A stretch of 56,776 nucleotides of DNA from an uncultured Acetatifactor sp. (GTDB lineage Bacteria; Bacillota; Clostridia; Lachnospirales; Lachnospiraceae), in NCBI GenBank assembly GCA_948896875.1, contig CAQUWW010000002.1, forward strand, positions 1 through 56,776, given 5' to 3'. A program made the translations under genes and the position numbers. The notes beneath the pieces are model-generated. The model saw only the letters and a program-made list of their open reading frames with translations, did no database searches and was not told the origin of the DNA. Positions 34,237 through 43,781 of the stretch are shown piece after piece; position 1 is the first letter of the stretch, and each line of letters opens with the position of its first letter.

Positions 34237-37200
34237 TCAATGCAGAAACTGACGCAATACGCTCATAAGCTGCTCAATGTCAAGCGGCTTGGCAATGTGG
34301 GCGTTCATACCGCTTTTGAGAGCTGTTTCCTTATCCTCTTCCATGGCATTGGCTGTCATGGCAATGATAGGCAGAGTTTTTACATCCCTGCGAGACATGG
34401 CCCGAATCGCTTTCGTGGCCTCATAACCGTTCATGACAGGCATTTGTACATCCATTAGAATGGCATCATAATATCCTTCCGCGGATTGCTCTATCATGGA
34501 CACTGCATCGGTACCGTCAGGCGCAGATTCAATTATGAAACCTGTTTCTTCCAAAATGACGCTGGCGATCTCACGGTTCAGTTCGTTATCTTCCACCAGG
34601 AGGACTCGTTTTCCGCCGAAGTCAGCCTCTGTCCAGCCGGCTTCTGATCCGGAAGCCCTGGCATCGCCGATATGATTTGCCGCTAAAAGCGCTGCCTTTA
34701 AGTCGGACATAAAAAGGGGCTTGGCACAGAATGCGGTCACTCCCGCTTCTTTTGCTTCTTCCTCAATGTCTGTCCAGTCATAGGCGGTGAGAATAATAAT
34801 GGATGCATCCTCGCCTACGGCACTTCGGATTTTTCTGGCAGTTTCAATTCCGCTGATCTCCGGCATCTGCCAGTCAATGATGTAGGTATGGTAAGGATCT
34901 CCGTCTTCACAGGCAGATTTAGCCCGGTATACTGCTTCCCTGCCGGAAGTGGTCCATTCTGAACGCATACCGATACTCTTTAACATTTTGCTTACGCTGT
35001 CGCAGACATTGAAATCGTCATCCACAACCAGGGAACGCAGTCCCTCCAATTCTTTGATCTGTTCCGCATTTTTTTCCAGATCCTGCAGTTGCAGAGGCAG
35101 TTTTACAGTGAAGGTGCTCCCTTTTCCCACTGTGCTTTCAACGGAGATCTCTCCCCCCATCATATCCACAATGTTTTTCGTGATCGCCATGCCCAGACCG
35201 GCACCCTGTATGCCGCTTCTTGTGGCAGTGGATTCCCGTTCAAAGGGTTCGAAGATATGCTCCACGAACTCCTGAGACATGCCGATGCCGTTGTCTTTGA
35301 TGATAAAAACGTAATCTCCCCACCCATGCCGAAAGGTAGTGTGCTGGGTGATACGGAAAGACACCGTTCCTCCCGCAGGCGTATACTTGACGGCATTGCT
35401 CATCAGATTGATAAATATTTGATTCAGTTTCAGAGGATCTGTAATGACATCCTCGTTGACGACTTCAAAAGTATCGATAAACATCTCCATCTGTTTGGCC
35501 TTTACCTGAGGCTGAATGATGTTCACCAGATTGTGCATCAGTTCAGGGATATTACACTCCTGATTATGAATCTGCAGTTTTCCGCTCTCGATACGGCTCA
35601 TATCCAGAATGTCGTTGATCAGCCCCAGCAGATGATTGCTGGAGGAAAGAATTTTGTGCAGGCAATCCTGTACCTGGTCCGTGCGTTCCATATGACTGGC
35701 GGCAATGGTGGCAAAGCCGATGATGGCGTTCATCGGTGTGCGGATATCGTGGCTCATATTGGACAGGAAAGTGGTTTTGGCCTGATTGGCGTGCTGAGCC
35801 TGCATCAGGGCATCCTGTAGGGCCTGTGTCTGTTCCCGCTGCTTTCTGACCTGCTCTGTGATATCTTTGGATACCACCATGGCGATCAGGTCTCCGCTGT
35901 CTTCATCTCTGGTCAGAATAAAGGACTGGCGGACACACATGGACTCATCCTTGTCCATTTTGCTCCAATAATCCACAGTCACTTCCATATTTCCCTGTTC
36001 ATACTGGGCTTTCAGATAATCCACGTTTACGACTGTGGTATAATCCTCCTCTGATTCCGGCAGAACAAAACGTTTCCATTTGTCAAAACATTCTGAAATT
36101 TTACATGGAGCGGATAATCCAGCCAGCTTCAACAATGATACTTCTTTCCCCTGAATGCTATATGTAATATTCTGCTCGATCCGGTCCTTTGTCAGATTGC
36201 ATTCAAATGTACTGAAAGAATTGGACATAATGGCAATCCGGTATTGCTGTTCCTTGCGGTTCAGCACGGCCCGTTCCCGCTGGGCCTGCAGTTCTTTCTG
36301 CTTCAGCTCAGTGATGTTCTGGCGGACATATAAGGCTCTGACAGGAATCCCGTTTTTTCGCTCCAGACATGCCACAAGCAAGTGCTCCCAGTCCTCCTTC
36401 CCCTGACGGGAAACGTGACATTCATGAACAGCGGAATCCTTTGCCGCAAGACTTTCTCTGAGTGTCTCGATTTGGGAAAAATGTGAGAAAGCAGCCTTTT
36501 CTTCGTCACCGATAACATCTGCGGTATGAATACGAATGAATTCGCTGTATACACCTTCTATTGGGATACTGGTATTCAGAGACTCGATTCCTGCCAGATA
36601 AGTGTAGCGGTCATTCTCCAGATCTACTATGAGATAGCGGGAAGAGAAAATAATATTTACGCCGCGCAGCATATCGCTGAAAAGTTTATTCTCCGCTTCC
36701 AGCTTCTTTCGTCCTCTCCTGGCACGGAAAATCAGAAAAATGATATAGATGACGAACAAAACCAGTAAACAGATCTCTAATATCACACCGGCCATATTTG
36801 CCCTGGATACCATGGACTGGGTGACGTTTTTCGGGAATGCCTGTACGAGAACATAATCATATCCCGAAAGGCCCATGACACAGAGATTGTCTGTCTTGCA
36901 GCCTTTGCCGCAGAGCAGAGACGCCCGGCCGCCTTCCGTAAAAACGGTCTGGGCTGCCTGGGCGGTTTCGGCATCGATTACGTTTGCCTCCGTCAGGGAA
37001 ACAAGCAGATTGTCTCCATAATTTCCGCCGCCCGAACTGGCAATGACATTTCCCTCCCGGGTACAGAGAAACACATCCGCTTTCTCGCCGAAGTACGTGG
37101 CGGTAAGCATATCCCGCAGATAATCCTCGGCAAAGTACAGTCCTAAGAACATTCCTGCAATTTTGCTATTGCCATATATTGGAGCATAGAAAACCATCAT

Positions 37201-37638
37201 GGGTTTTCCTGTAAGCCTGGATTCAGCCACAGTCTCGAGACCGCTTTCCCCCTGCATTCCGCGGGCGAAATAATCACGGTCCGCACTGTTGTTAGTATCT
37301 CCGTTGGAGGCCAGATTAAGCCCATCTACATTGGTAAAACGGATGGCATCAAAGGTAGTATTGTTTTCCATTTCTTTCAGCACTTCGGAATTGATTTCCG
37401 GGTCGCTTTTTTCTGAGCTGACAAGATAGGCACTGTTCTGGATGCGCTGCAGAGCGTTATCAAATTCGCTTGTAATGCGGCTTGCTGTCTGCCGGGCACA
37501 GTCTTCCGCATAGACTTTATTCTGTTCCTGAATACGCGCCTCGTTCTGCGTGGTATAAATATAAAATAAAACAAGTACGGCAGTCAGAAAAAGAAGTGCG
37601 TAGAGAATCGGTTTCCATGTCTTAATCGATTGTTTCAT
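34237..37638 (-). CDS. Hybrid sensor histidine kinase with Cache-like sensor and two receiver domains
   Basis: 1133 residues. Membrane segment 1 is at about residues 13-29 and segment 2 at about 277-302, enclosing an extracellular Cache-type sensor (NSADRDYFARGMQG, IYGNSKIAGMFLGLYFAEDYL). Two PAS-like stretches follow, then the HisKA domain with phospho-acceptor His630 (SNMSHDIRTPMNAIIGF), an HATPase domain (NGIGMSQEFVEHIFEPF, GAGLGMAI), receiver 1 with Asp922 (DWQMPEISG) and receiver 2 with Asp1063 (MDVQMPVMNG). There is no output domain and no separate response regulator nearby, so it acts by phosphorelay on a distant partner. It is convergent with the iolB-like operon. The signal is unknown. 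Confidence 0.9.
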   Translation of the reverse strand: MKQSIKTWKPILYALLFLTAVLVLFYIYTTQNEARIQEQNKVYAEDCARQTASRITSEFDNALQRIQNSAYLVSSEKSDPEINSEVLKEMENNTTFDAIRFTNVDGLNLASNGDTNNSADRDYFARGMQGESGLETVAESRLTGKPMMVFYAPIYGNSKIAGMFLGLYFAEDYLRDMLTATYFGEKADVFLCTREGNVIASSGGGNYGDNLLVSLTEANVIDAETAQAAQTVFTEGGRASLLCGKGCKTDNLCVMGLSGYDYVLVQAFPKNVTQSMVSRANMAGVILEICLLVLFVIYIIFLIFRARRGRKKLEAENKLFSDMLRGVNIIFSSRYLIVDLENDRYTYLAGIESLNTSIPIEGVYSEFIRIHTADVIGDEEKAAFSHFSQIETLRESLAAKDSAVHECHVSRQGKEDWEHLLVACLERKNGIPVRALYVRQNITELKQKELQAQRERAVLNRKEQQYRIAIMSNSFSTFECNLTKDRIEQNITYSIQGKEVSLLKLAGLSAPCKISECFDKWKRFVLPESEEDYTTVVNVDYLKAQYEQGNMEVTVDYWSKMDKDESMCVRQSFILTRDEDSGDLIAMVVSKDITEQVRKQREQTQALQDALMQAQHANQAKTTFLSNMSHDIRTPMNAIIGFATIAASHMERTDQVQDCLHKILSSSNHLLGLINDILDMSRIESGKLQIHNQECNIPELMHNLVNIIQPQVKAKQMEMFIDTFEVVNEDVITDPLKLNQIFINLMSNAVKYTPAGGTVSFRITQHTTFRHGWGDYVFIIKDNGIGMSQEFVEHIFEPFERESTATRSGIQGAGLGMAITKNIVDMMGGEISVESTVGKGSTFTVKLPLQLQDLEKNAEQIKELEGLRSLVVDDDFNVCDSVSKMLKSIGMRSEWTTSGREAVYRAKSACEDGDPYHTYIIDWQMPEISGIETARKIRSAVGEDASIIILTAYDWTDIEEEAKEAGVTAFCAKPLFMSDLKAALLAANHIGDARASGSEAGWTEADFGGKRVLLVEDNELNREIASVILEETGFIIESAPDGTDAVSMIEQSAEGYYDAILMDVQMPVMNGYEATKAIRAMSRRDVKTLPIIAMTANAMEEDKETALKSGMNAHIAKPLDIEQLMSVLRQFLH

Positions 37639-37875
37639 ATATTCTGACGCAAGTGGCTCTGTCCGGCTGTAATGGAAGAATCAAAATGCGCCTTCCCCTC
37701 CTCTCTGGAACTACATTTACAGTTATCCGGCGGTTCTGATCGCGGGAATATGGTCACATTATACAATAAAACTCCGGGAATTCGCAAGTGTGACATGGGA
37801 ACAATCACTCGTGTGAGAAAGAAAATAATGCTTTTTTGCAAAAAGGAATAAAAAATGCAAAAATGAAAAGAACAA

Positions 37876-37904
37876 TTGAATAAAAGCTATGCTTATGCTA
37901 ATAT
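37876..37904 (+). promoter_or_regulatory. Promoter for the AAA-ATPase/TOPRIM-like pair
   Basis: TTGAAT (37876-37881), a 17-base spacer and TAATAT (37899-37904). Transcription would begin near 37911, which makes the ATG at 37911 unlikely as a start and favours 37926, which has GGAGG eight bases upstream. The remainder of the 287-base divergent region shows no other feature I can name. Confidence 0.6.
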
Positions 37905-37925
37905 TATCTCATGGAGGCAAAGACT

Positions 37926-39317
37926 ATGGATAGTATTGTGAGATTATCAACACTGAAAATTTCTAATATTAAAAATGTCAGAAACGGACAGATTATTATG
38001 CCCAATACGTATCGAAAGCAGCCGGGGTATAAAAAGGCAGAAGTTTTAGGGGTGTATGGACAGAATGGTTCCGGAAAAACTGCGGTTATTGACACATTGT
38101 ACTACTTACAAAGCATTATGATGGGTAATGTACTGGAGGAGGAAATTGCCGATTACATTGATGTAAATAGTAATCAGGCAGAGATCATTGCCGATTTCCA
38201 TATTTTTTCGGGGACGGCCAATTATGAGACCAGTTATAAAATTGTTATACAGAGAAGTGAAAAAGGCGTGGAAATTGCCCGGGAAACACTGAGCTGTGCT
38301 GTAAATAAAGGTGATTCCAGAAGTAATAAGACGGTGTTTATGGATTATCAGCGTCTGGACAGAGAAAATTTGTTTACTCCCAAAAAGAGATTAGAGGAGG
38401 TTTTAGAAGCAAATATAGAAAATAAAACAGATTTGATTGTAGCAAGAAAGATTGCTGAGAAGAGTAATTGCTCTTATATTTTTGGAGAAAGCAGCAGGGA
38501 AATATTCTGTCGGGATTACAATAATAAATTTGCATATTATTCGGAAGTAATAAAGGCACTTTTTAAGTTCGCTGTAAAAGACCTGTTTGTAATTTGTAAT
38601 ACACATTCCGGCGTGATTTCAGCTAACTTTTTATTGCTTATGGCATTTAAAATGGAACAGGGTGAAGTGGGAATGAAGGGAGACTTTGCTGTTCCATTAA
38701 CAGAACCGGTTGTTCTAAGTGAGGAGAGACGAAATCTTTTAGACGCTATCATAGAACAGATTAATATGGTTCTGTTTACAATCATTCCGGGAATGCGGAT
38801 AGGGATCCATGACTATGGGATGCAATTGACGGACTCAGGAGAAAGCGGATACAGAGTGGAGCTTGTTTCTATCCGCGAGAATATGCCGCCGGTTCCAATT
38901 AGAATGGAGTCAGAAGGAATTATTAAAATTATCTCTATTCTGAATGCATTGATCCAGGCCTTTGGAAGTCCTTCTATCTGTCTTGCAATTGATGAGCTGG
39001 ATGCGGGCATTTTTGAGTATATGCTCGGTGAGTTACTTGATATTTTTAATACAAGCGCAAAAGGACAGTTGATTTTTACATCTCATAATCTACGTGCTTT
39101 GGAAATGCTGGATAAAGAGAGCATCATGTTTTCCACGGCAAATCCGGATAGAAGGTATATCCACATGAAAAATGTAAAACAGTCCAATAATCTCAGGGAT
39201 ACTTATTTAAGAGGAATTACGCTTGGCGGCCAGGATGAAATAATATATGAAGAAACGGACAGTTTGAAAATTGCCCGCGCTTTCAGAAAGGCAGGTAGGA
39301 TGATACGGCATGGGTGA
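37926..39317 (+). CDS. AAA-family (AAA_15/OLD-like) ATPase, candidate defence protein
   Basis: 463 residues. Walker A is GQNGSGKT at 45-52; Walker B with Asp356-Glu357 is in CLAIDELDAGIFEYMLGELLD, followed by the switch segment QLIFTSHN. The long helical middle and the order of motifs match SMC/OLD-like ATPases that form phage-defence pairs with a TOPRIM nuclease. The gene overlaps its partner by eight bases, so the two are coupled. Both are clearly more AT-rich than their neighbours, use different codons and have their own promoter and terminator, all consistent with horizontal transfer. Defence function is inferred from architecture. Confidence 0.8.
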   Translation: MDSIVRLSTLKISNIKNVRNGQIIMPNTYRKQPGYKKAEVLGVYGQNGSGKTAVIDTLYYLQSIMMGNVLEEEIADYIDVNSNQAEIIADFHIFSGTANYETSYKIVIQRSEKGVEIARETLSCAVNKGDSRSNKTVFMDYQRLDRENLFTPKKRLEEVLEANIENKTDLIVARKIAEKSNCSYIFGESSREIFCRDYNNKFAYYSEVIKALFKFAVKDLFVICNTHSGVISANFLLLMAFKMEQGEVGMKGDFAVPLTEPVVLSEERRNLLDAIIEQINMVLFTIIPGMRIGIHDYGMQLTDSGESGYRVELVSIRENMPPVPIRMESEGIIKIISILNALIQAFGSPSICLAIDELDAGIFEYMLGELLDIFNTSAKGQLIFTSHNLRALEMLDKESIMFSTANPDRRYIHMKNVKQSNNLRDTYLRGITLGGQDEIIYEETDSLKIARAFRKAGRMIRHG

Positions 39318-39987
39318 AAAGAAAGTTATCTTGTTCATAGTGGAGGGGGCAAGTGATGAAGCTGCATTGGGAAGCATTATGAAGGAACATTTTTCCGGCA
39401 ATGAGGTGCAGTTTGTTGTTGTGCATGGTGATATCACGTTAAAAGACTATGTTTCTAATGATAACATTCTGAAAAAGATTAAAGAACAAACCGAGATTGT
39501 AAAGAGCAAGTATCGCTATAAAAAGGAAGATTTTATAAAGATTATACATATTACGGATACGGATGGTGTATACATTCCGGAGGCAGACGTAAGGGAGGCA
39601 GATGTTAAGGAAGTTCAATATTATGAAGATCACTTAGAGGCGAAGAATGTACAAAAGATTATAGAGAGAAATAAGCATAAAGGAGATATTCTGTATAAAC
39701 TCAGGAAAACGGCAAAAATTGATGGTATACCATATCGAATTTATTTCAATTCCTGTAACTTAGAGCATGTATTATATGGTCAATTGAAGGATTATTCGGA
39801 TGAAGAAAAGCAAAAATTATCGGATGATTTTGCAGAGAGATATGAGGGAAAGGCAGATGAGTTTATAGTTTTTATTTCGGATCCTATTGTTGCTGTTTCG
39901 GAAACATACCAAAAGAGCTGGGATTATATTGAAAAGGATAGTAATTCGTTGAAACGACATACCAATATGCAACTTATATTTGGATAA
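39310..39987 (+). CDS. TOPRIM-like/RloB-like partner of the AAA ATPase
   Basis: 225 residues. The N-terminus reads VILFIVEGASDEAAL with Glu12, and the segment HITDTDG contains Asp83 and Asp85; this glutamate-then-DxD pattern is that of TOPRIM nucleases. The later segment NSCNLEHVLYG resembles the Asn...Glu motif seen in RloB/AbiLii-type proteins. ATPase-plus-TOPRIM pairs include PARIS (AriA/AriB) and AbiL-like systems; I cannot say which is closest. It would be the effector, cutting nucleic acid when released or activated by the ATPase. Its start lies inside the ATPase gene. Strong terminator downstream. Confidence 0.65.
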   Translation: MGEKKVILFIVEGASDEAALGSIMKEHFSGNEVQFVVVHGDITLKDYVSNDNILKKIKEQTEIVKSKYRYKKEDFIKIIHITDTDGVYIPEADVREADVKEVQYYEDHLEAKNVQKIIERNKHKGDILYKLRKTAKIDGIPYRIYFNSCNLEHVLYGQLKDYSDEEKQKLSDDFAERYEGKADEFIVFISDPIVAVSETYQKSWDYIEKDSNSLKRHTNMQLIFG

Positions 39988-40009
39988 ACTGGAAATGAGT
40001 TTTGAAACA

Positions 40010-40053
40010 AAAGGACACGGATATCCCATTTCCACCGTGTCCTTTCCTTTTTT
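40010..40053 (+). terminator. Rho-independent terminator after the AAA/TOPRIM pair
   Basis: AAAGGACACGG (40010-40020) pairs perfectly with CCGTGTCCTTT (40035-40045), and TTTTTT follows at 40048-40053. It ends the defence pair and may also serve the convergent sigma factor gene. Confidence 0.85.
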
Positions 40054-40069
40054 GACTTTTTAAATATTC

Positions 40070-41359
40070 TCAAAGAATATAATCCGTAATACAGTCATAC
40101 CAGTGTACATAAAGCGTCCCGTTGACAGTGAGCCGTTCATTTTCCGGAAGCTGTTCGCTCCATTTCTTGTGATAGTGGTCAATAGCCCAGTCATCGCGGT
40201 TAAAACGGCGCCAGAGAATGGTTCTGCCGTTCTCATCCAGGAACTGCTCCGATACCACCCCGCAGTTATAGGTTTCGATATCCATGACGCAGACAGTGTC
40301 ATAACGTTTTCCGCCGATTGTCACAGTATATCTTCCCACGATATCCAGCAGAAAATCTTTGTCAATACTTGTGACGATGGCTCCGGTTCGCTGGATATCT
40401 CCTTTTGGGGACAGGTTTGTCTCATTTCCGCAGTTCTCCTCGCCGAATCCCCAGTTGGGCATGAATTCATCGCCGTCCAGGAAGGTAATGTAGTTTCTGA
40501 CATCACCGTCATTTCGCAGCGTTGCCAGATACCGGCAATGGGTATCGGTAAGCTGGGCCACAAAGGTGCGGTTAATTACATCGTTTTTATCCGAATAAGA
40601 AGCCTCTCTTGCCGTGAGTTCCACCCCTTCAATGCCGTGTACTTTTGCCTTTCCGGTGACTTCCATATCATAGATATGGCTGCACTTGCGGGAGGGGATA
40701 TCATACATGCCCCAAGAAAGCTTCTCTCCCGGCTTTGGGACAAGAAACCATCCCATGAGCTCTTCCCATTTTACGGGAAACGGGGCTTCGCTGTTTTCTT
40801 CAATCTTATATTCTGGAATCAATTCAGGTAGTTTTTTCATATTATATTCTCCTTTCGTCCCAGTGCTGGGATATGTGTAACCGGTGGGATATGGATATTT
40901 ATTTTTGAAGTTCTGCTTTGCCGTGTGAAGTCTGCTTTTTACGGTTCCCACAGGGATATTCAGCTTTTTGGCGATTTCTGCCTGGGGCATTTCCCTCCAG
41001 AAGTACAGATAAAGAATCTGTTTGTCCTTATCCCCCAACCGGCTCAGAGTTTCCCGCACGGAACTTTGCTCGGAAAGTCCCTGCCTGCCAGCAGAAAGTA
41101 TGGTCTCTGTCAGCTCATCCACGGGAATTTCCAGCTGTGCGGCTTTCCTTCGGAAATAGTCGTTGCATTTGTTCCTGGCAATGGCCAGAAGCCAGGCCTT
41201 GAAGGAAGCTTTGTTTTTCAGCTGTGGAAATTTCTGATAGGCTGTCAGGTATATTTCCTGGAGTACGTCGTCTGCATCCTCTCTGGAAGGCAGACGATAC
41301 CGCACAAAACGCTCTACGGATATACGTTCTGCATGCAGCATTTCTTCAAAATCATCCAT
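40070..41359 (-). CDS. ECF-type RNA polymerase sigma factor with fused C-terminal domain
   Basis: 429 residues. Residues 1-155 are an ECF sigma factor: region 2 (RLPSREDADDVLQEIYLTAYQ, FKAWLLAIARNKCNDYFRR) and region 4 (DKDKQILYLYFWREMPQAEIAKKL, IPVGTVKSRLHTAKQNFKNKY). Residues 174-429 are a separate domain I do not recognise. The start at 41359 has GGAGG. Exactly at the junction, Met174 (base 40840) is preceded by AAAGGAG at eight bases, a full ribosome binding site in frame, so the C-terminal domain may also be made alone, or two genes may have fused. No anti-sigma factor gene is nearby; the C-terminal part may replace one. Confidence 0.85.
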   Translation of the reverse strand: MDDFEEMLHAERISVERFVRYRLPSREDADDVLQEIYLTAYQKFPQLKNKASFKAWLLAIARNKCNDYFRRKAAQLEIPVDELTETILSAGRQGLSEQSSVRETLSRLGDKDKQILYLYFWREMPQAEIAKKLNIPVGTVKSRLHTAKQNFKNKYPYPTGYTYPSTGTKGEYNMKKLPELIPEYKIEENSEAPFPVKWEELMGWFLVPKPGEKLSWGMYDIPSRKCSHIYDMEVTGKAKVHGIEGVELTAREASYSDKNDVINRTFVAQLTDTHCRYLATLRNDGDVRNYITFLDGDEFMPNWGFGEENCGNETNLSPKGDIQRTGAIVTSIDKDFLLDIVGRYTVTIGGKRYDTVCVMDIETYNCGVVSEQFLDENGRTILWRRFNRDDWAIDHYHKKWSEQLPENERLTVNGTLYVHWYDCITDYIL

Positions 41360-41436
41360 GTCATCACCTCCAATCTGTCTGCAATAAAACCGGTTTCACT
41401 TATATAGACGGGCGGATGGTATAAAAGGTTCATTAA

Positions 41437-43392
41437 TCAGTTTTTCCGCCGCCGCATAACTTTCTTCACCAGTTTTACAATAAACAAAATCAGCAATACA
41501 ACCAGAACCAGTACCAGGAGAACTGCCCCCAGGATGATAAAAGTAAACTTGTTGGGATGTTTCACCAGGTCGCCCAGGGCTTTGCTGTCTTCCACGATTT
41601 TGCGACCCTGGGTGCCTGTGTAATATTCCGGTATGTCGGAGATGCCGTCTCCGTCCGTGTCCTCCAGAGAGTCCAGATATCCCGCAATAGCAGCCCACGC
41701 CTTGACTTCCCGGCCGCCTGTGGTGATTATGGCATCTTCGATGTCTTCAATGGGAGTGCCGTCTGCGAATTTGGGCTGGACAGACAGAATGCCATAGGAC
41801 ACATCCGTCACAGCTCCCAGCATCTGGCCGCTGTAAAGGTCGCATACAACACGGTAGAGCTTATCATCCTCGATTTCAATCCGATTTCCATCATCGTCAA
41901 CCATATAGCAGTCAGTCACTTTGTTGAGAATCAGACGGTTGGGATTGAAGGAAAAATGAATCCCGCTGAGGTAAAGCCGGGCGGAGGGCATGAAATCCGA
42001 TACGGAAGCGTCGATTTCTGCCCCGGTTTTCAGCTCTTCCCCTGTCAGGTAGATGCTGATCAGGGGATAGCCCGGGATACCGTCAGCCCCTATGCCCAGG
42101 GAATAGGCATTAAATACATCTTCTACTGTGATATCGCCGGTCACAAAGGTATCACGGACACAACCGGAGGGCACAATAGCCACATCCACAGGATGATTGT
42201 CAGGAGTGTCGGCATGATTTACCGTGTAGGCAAAGGCATCGGCCAGCAAATTCCCCAGATTGTGCTCCTCATGAAGGCTGTACAGATCCTCGGAGGTGGA
42301 AAATTTGACGGTATTCTGTGCCAGCACCTGATCTCTTGTGTAACCAAATTGGGACAGATAGGAAGAATCTACCTTTTCCATAAGGCTGTCGATTTTCTCC
42401 TGGGCCAGTCTGTCCGGCTCAATCGCTTCTGTAATGGGAATCAAATCATAATTTTCCATTGTCCAGCGGCCGTCCGGGGTCTGAGACATGCTGAGGGAAC
42501 CCAGATTGCGGGCATAGGAGCCGCATGAGACGATGTAGGTACCGCCATACCGGAGAGGCTGCTCCAGTGTGGTATGGGAATGGCCGCTGATGATGAGATC
42601 AATCTCCGGCACGGCCTTCGCCAGAAGTTCGTCCTCGGATTTGGCCGGGTCTTCGTTGGTACCGCTGTGAGAGACACAGACAATCATGTCCACATCTTCT
42701 GTTTCCCGGATTTCCTTAACCGTTCTGGCGGCTGCCTCCTTTATGTCCTGGAATTTCAGTGCGCAGGTGGGAGCGCAGGCCAGGGAATCTTCACCGAAGA
42801 CGCCCAGAACGGCTATTCTGACATCTCCTTTGGTCAGGACGATATAGTCCCGCATTCCATAAGCGGCAAAAGCATCCTTCAGAAGCTGCTGGTCCTCTGT
42901 AAGTCCTTCTGCTTCCATGGCTTCCCAGTCAATATTGCACAGAACCATGGCAGGAACCGGATCGCCGCTTTCCCCGGCGGCATTCAGCGCGCCGGCCAGT
43001 CCGGAAGAGCGATAGTCAAATTCATGATTTCCCAGCGTAGTGGCATCACATTCCAGAGCCCCCAGCATTCTCAGCTCCGGCGCATCCGTATGAAAAATAG
43101 TCTGCACCAGCGTGCCCATGGAGAAATCCCCTGCGTCAAGAATCAGGGTGTCAGGATTCTTCTCTTTGGCCTGAGTAATCAGGGTACGGATATGGGCAAA
43201 GCCGCCCAGGGTCACATCCTGCCCGTTTTCTACTGTGAGAAAGCTGTTCAGATGGGAGTGGGTGTCATGAAGAAAGAGTACATCCACCTGTCTGCCGCCG
43301 GGTTCCGGCGCCGCGGCGGCTGTGCCGGAAAGTGGCAGAAGAAAGACCACTATCAGGAAGGGAAGCAGCAGTCTGGAAAATAATTTTTTCAT
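41437..43392 (-). CDS. Surface-anchored 5'-nucleotidase/phosphoesterase (UshA family)
   Basis: 651 residues. The signal peptide covers about residues 1-28, ending in GTAAAA. The metallophosphoesterase domain has FLHDTHSH, LDAGDFSMG, TLGNHEFD and SGHSHTTL, all metal ligands of the family. The C-terminal nucleotidase domain (about residues 340-540) provides the substrate pocket. Near the C-terminus lie an EF-hand-like segment DTDGDGISDIPEYY, a membrane segment (VLLVLVLVVLLILFIVKLV) and a basic tail KKVMRRRKN, so it is held at the outer membrane face. AGGAG precedes the start. It would hydrolyse extracellular nucleotides for phosphate and nucleoside uptake. Confidence 0.88.
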   Translation of the reverse strand: MKKLFSRLLLPFLIVVFLLPLSGTAAAAPEPGGRQVDVLFLHDTHSHLNSFLTVENGQDVTLGGFAHIRTLITQAKEKNPDTLILDAGDFSMGTLVQTIFHTDAPELRMLGALECDATTLGNHEFDYRSSGLAGALNAAGESGDPVPAMVLCNIDWEAMEAEGLTEDQQLLKDAFAAYGMRDYIVLTKGDVRIAVLGVFGEDSLACAPTCALKFQDIKEAAARTVKEIRETEDVDMIVCVSHSGTNEDPAKSEDELLAKAVPEIDLIISGHSHTTLEQPLRYGGTYIVSCGSYARNLGSLSMSQTPDGRWTMENYDLIPITEAIEPDRLAQEKIDSLMEKVDSSYLSQFGYTRDQVLAQNTVKFSTSEDLYSLHEEHNLGNLLADAFAYTVNHADTPDNHPVDVAIVPSGCVRDTFVTGDITVEDVFNAYSLGIGADGIPGYPLISIYLTGEELKTGAEIDASVSDFMPSARLYLSGIHFSFNPNRLILNKVTDCYMVDDDGNRIEIEDDKLYRVVCDLYSGQMLGAVTDVSYGILSVQPKFADGTPIEDIEDAIITTGGREVKAWAAIAGYLDSLEDTDGDGISDIPEYYTGTQGRKIVEDSKALGDLVKHPNKFTFIILGAVLLVLVLVVLLILFIVKLVKKVMRRRKN

Positions 43393-43781
43393 AATAGTCT
43401 CCTGTCCGGTGATAAATTTGCCGTTATGCAGTAAGTTCGACTAACGGCTGAAAGATTCGTTGTTGCCTTTTACTGTTATTTTAGACAGACTTTCGGGAAA
43501 AAGCAATGGGATGACCGGCAAAAACTATTTAATATATTCTTTCCCTTTCTTTTGCCATGATTTTCGGGTAAGATGAAACTACCATATGGTACTGCAAAGT
43601 GAGATTTGCATGATATCCGTTTTCACAATTGTATGGGAATCTTGCAAAAGGACGCTATGCCTGTTTTTCGAGTACAAAGCAAAGAGCTTATCCGTGTAAA
43701 ATTGAGAAAGTGGTAGCGATTTGTGATGACAGGTATCGAAGGATTATCGCAATTAGTAAAAGAAGAAAGAGAGGAAAGACT
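43393..43781. other. Intergenic region between divergent genes
   Basis: 389 bases between the nucleotidase (minus) and the gene at 43782 (plus). An open frame that runs into the downstream gene from 43629 lacks a ribosome binding site. An inverted repeat GCCGTTA/TAACGGC (43420-43426 and 43442-43448) is the only structure seen. Promoters must lie here but none is convincing. Confidence 0.5.

Noticed and set aside
37926..39987. Assignment of the AAA/TOPRIM-like pair specifically as PARIS
   Set aside because: The architecture fits, but the small partner could equally be RloB/AbiLii-like; motifs alone do not decide.
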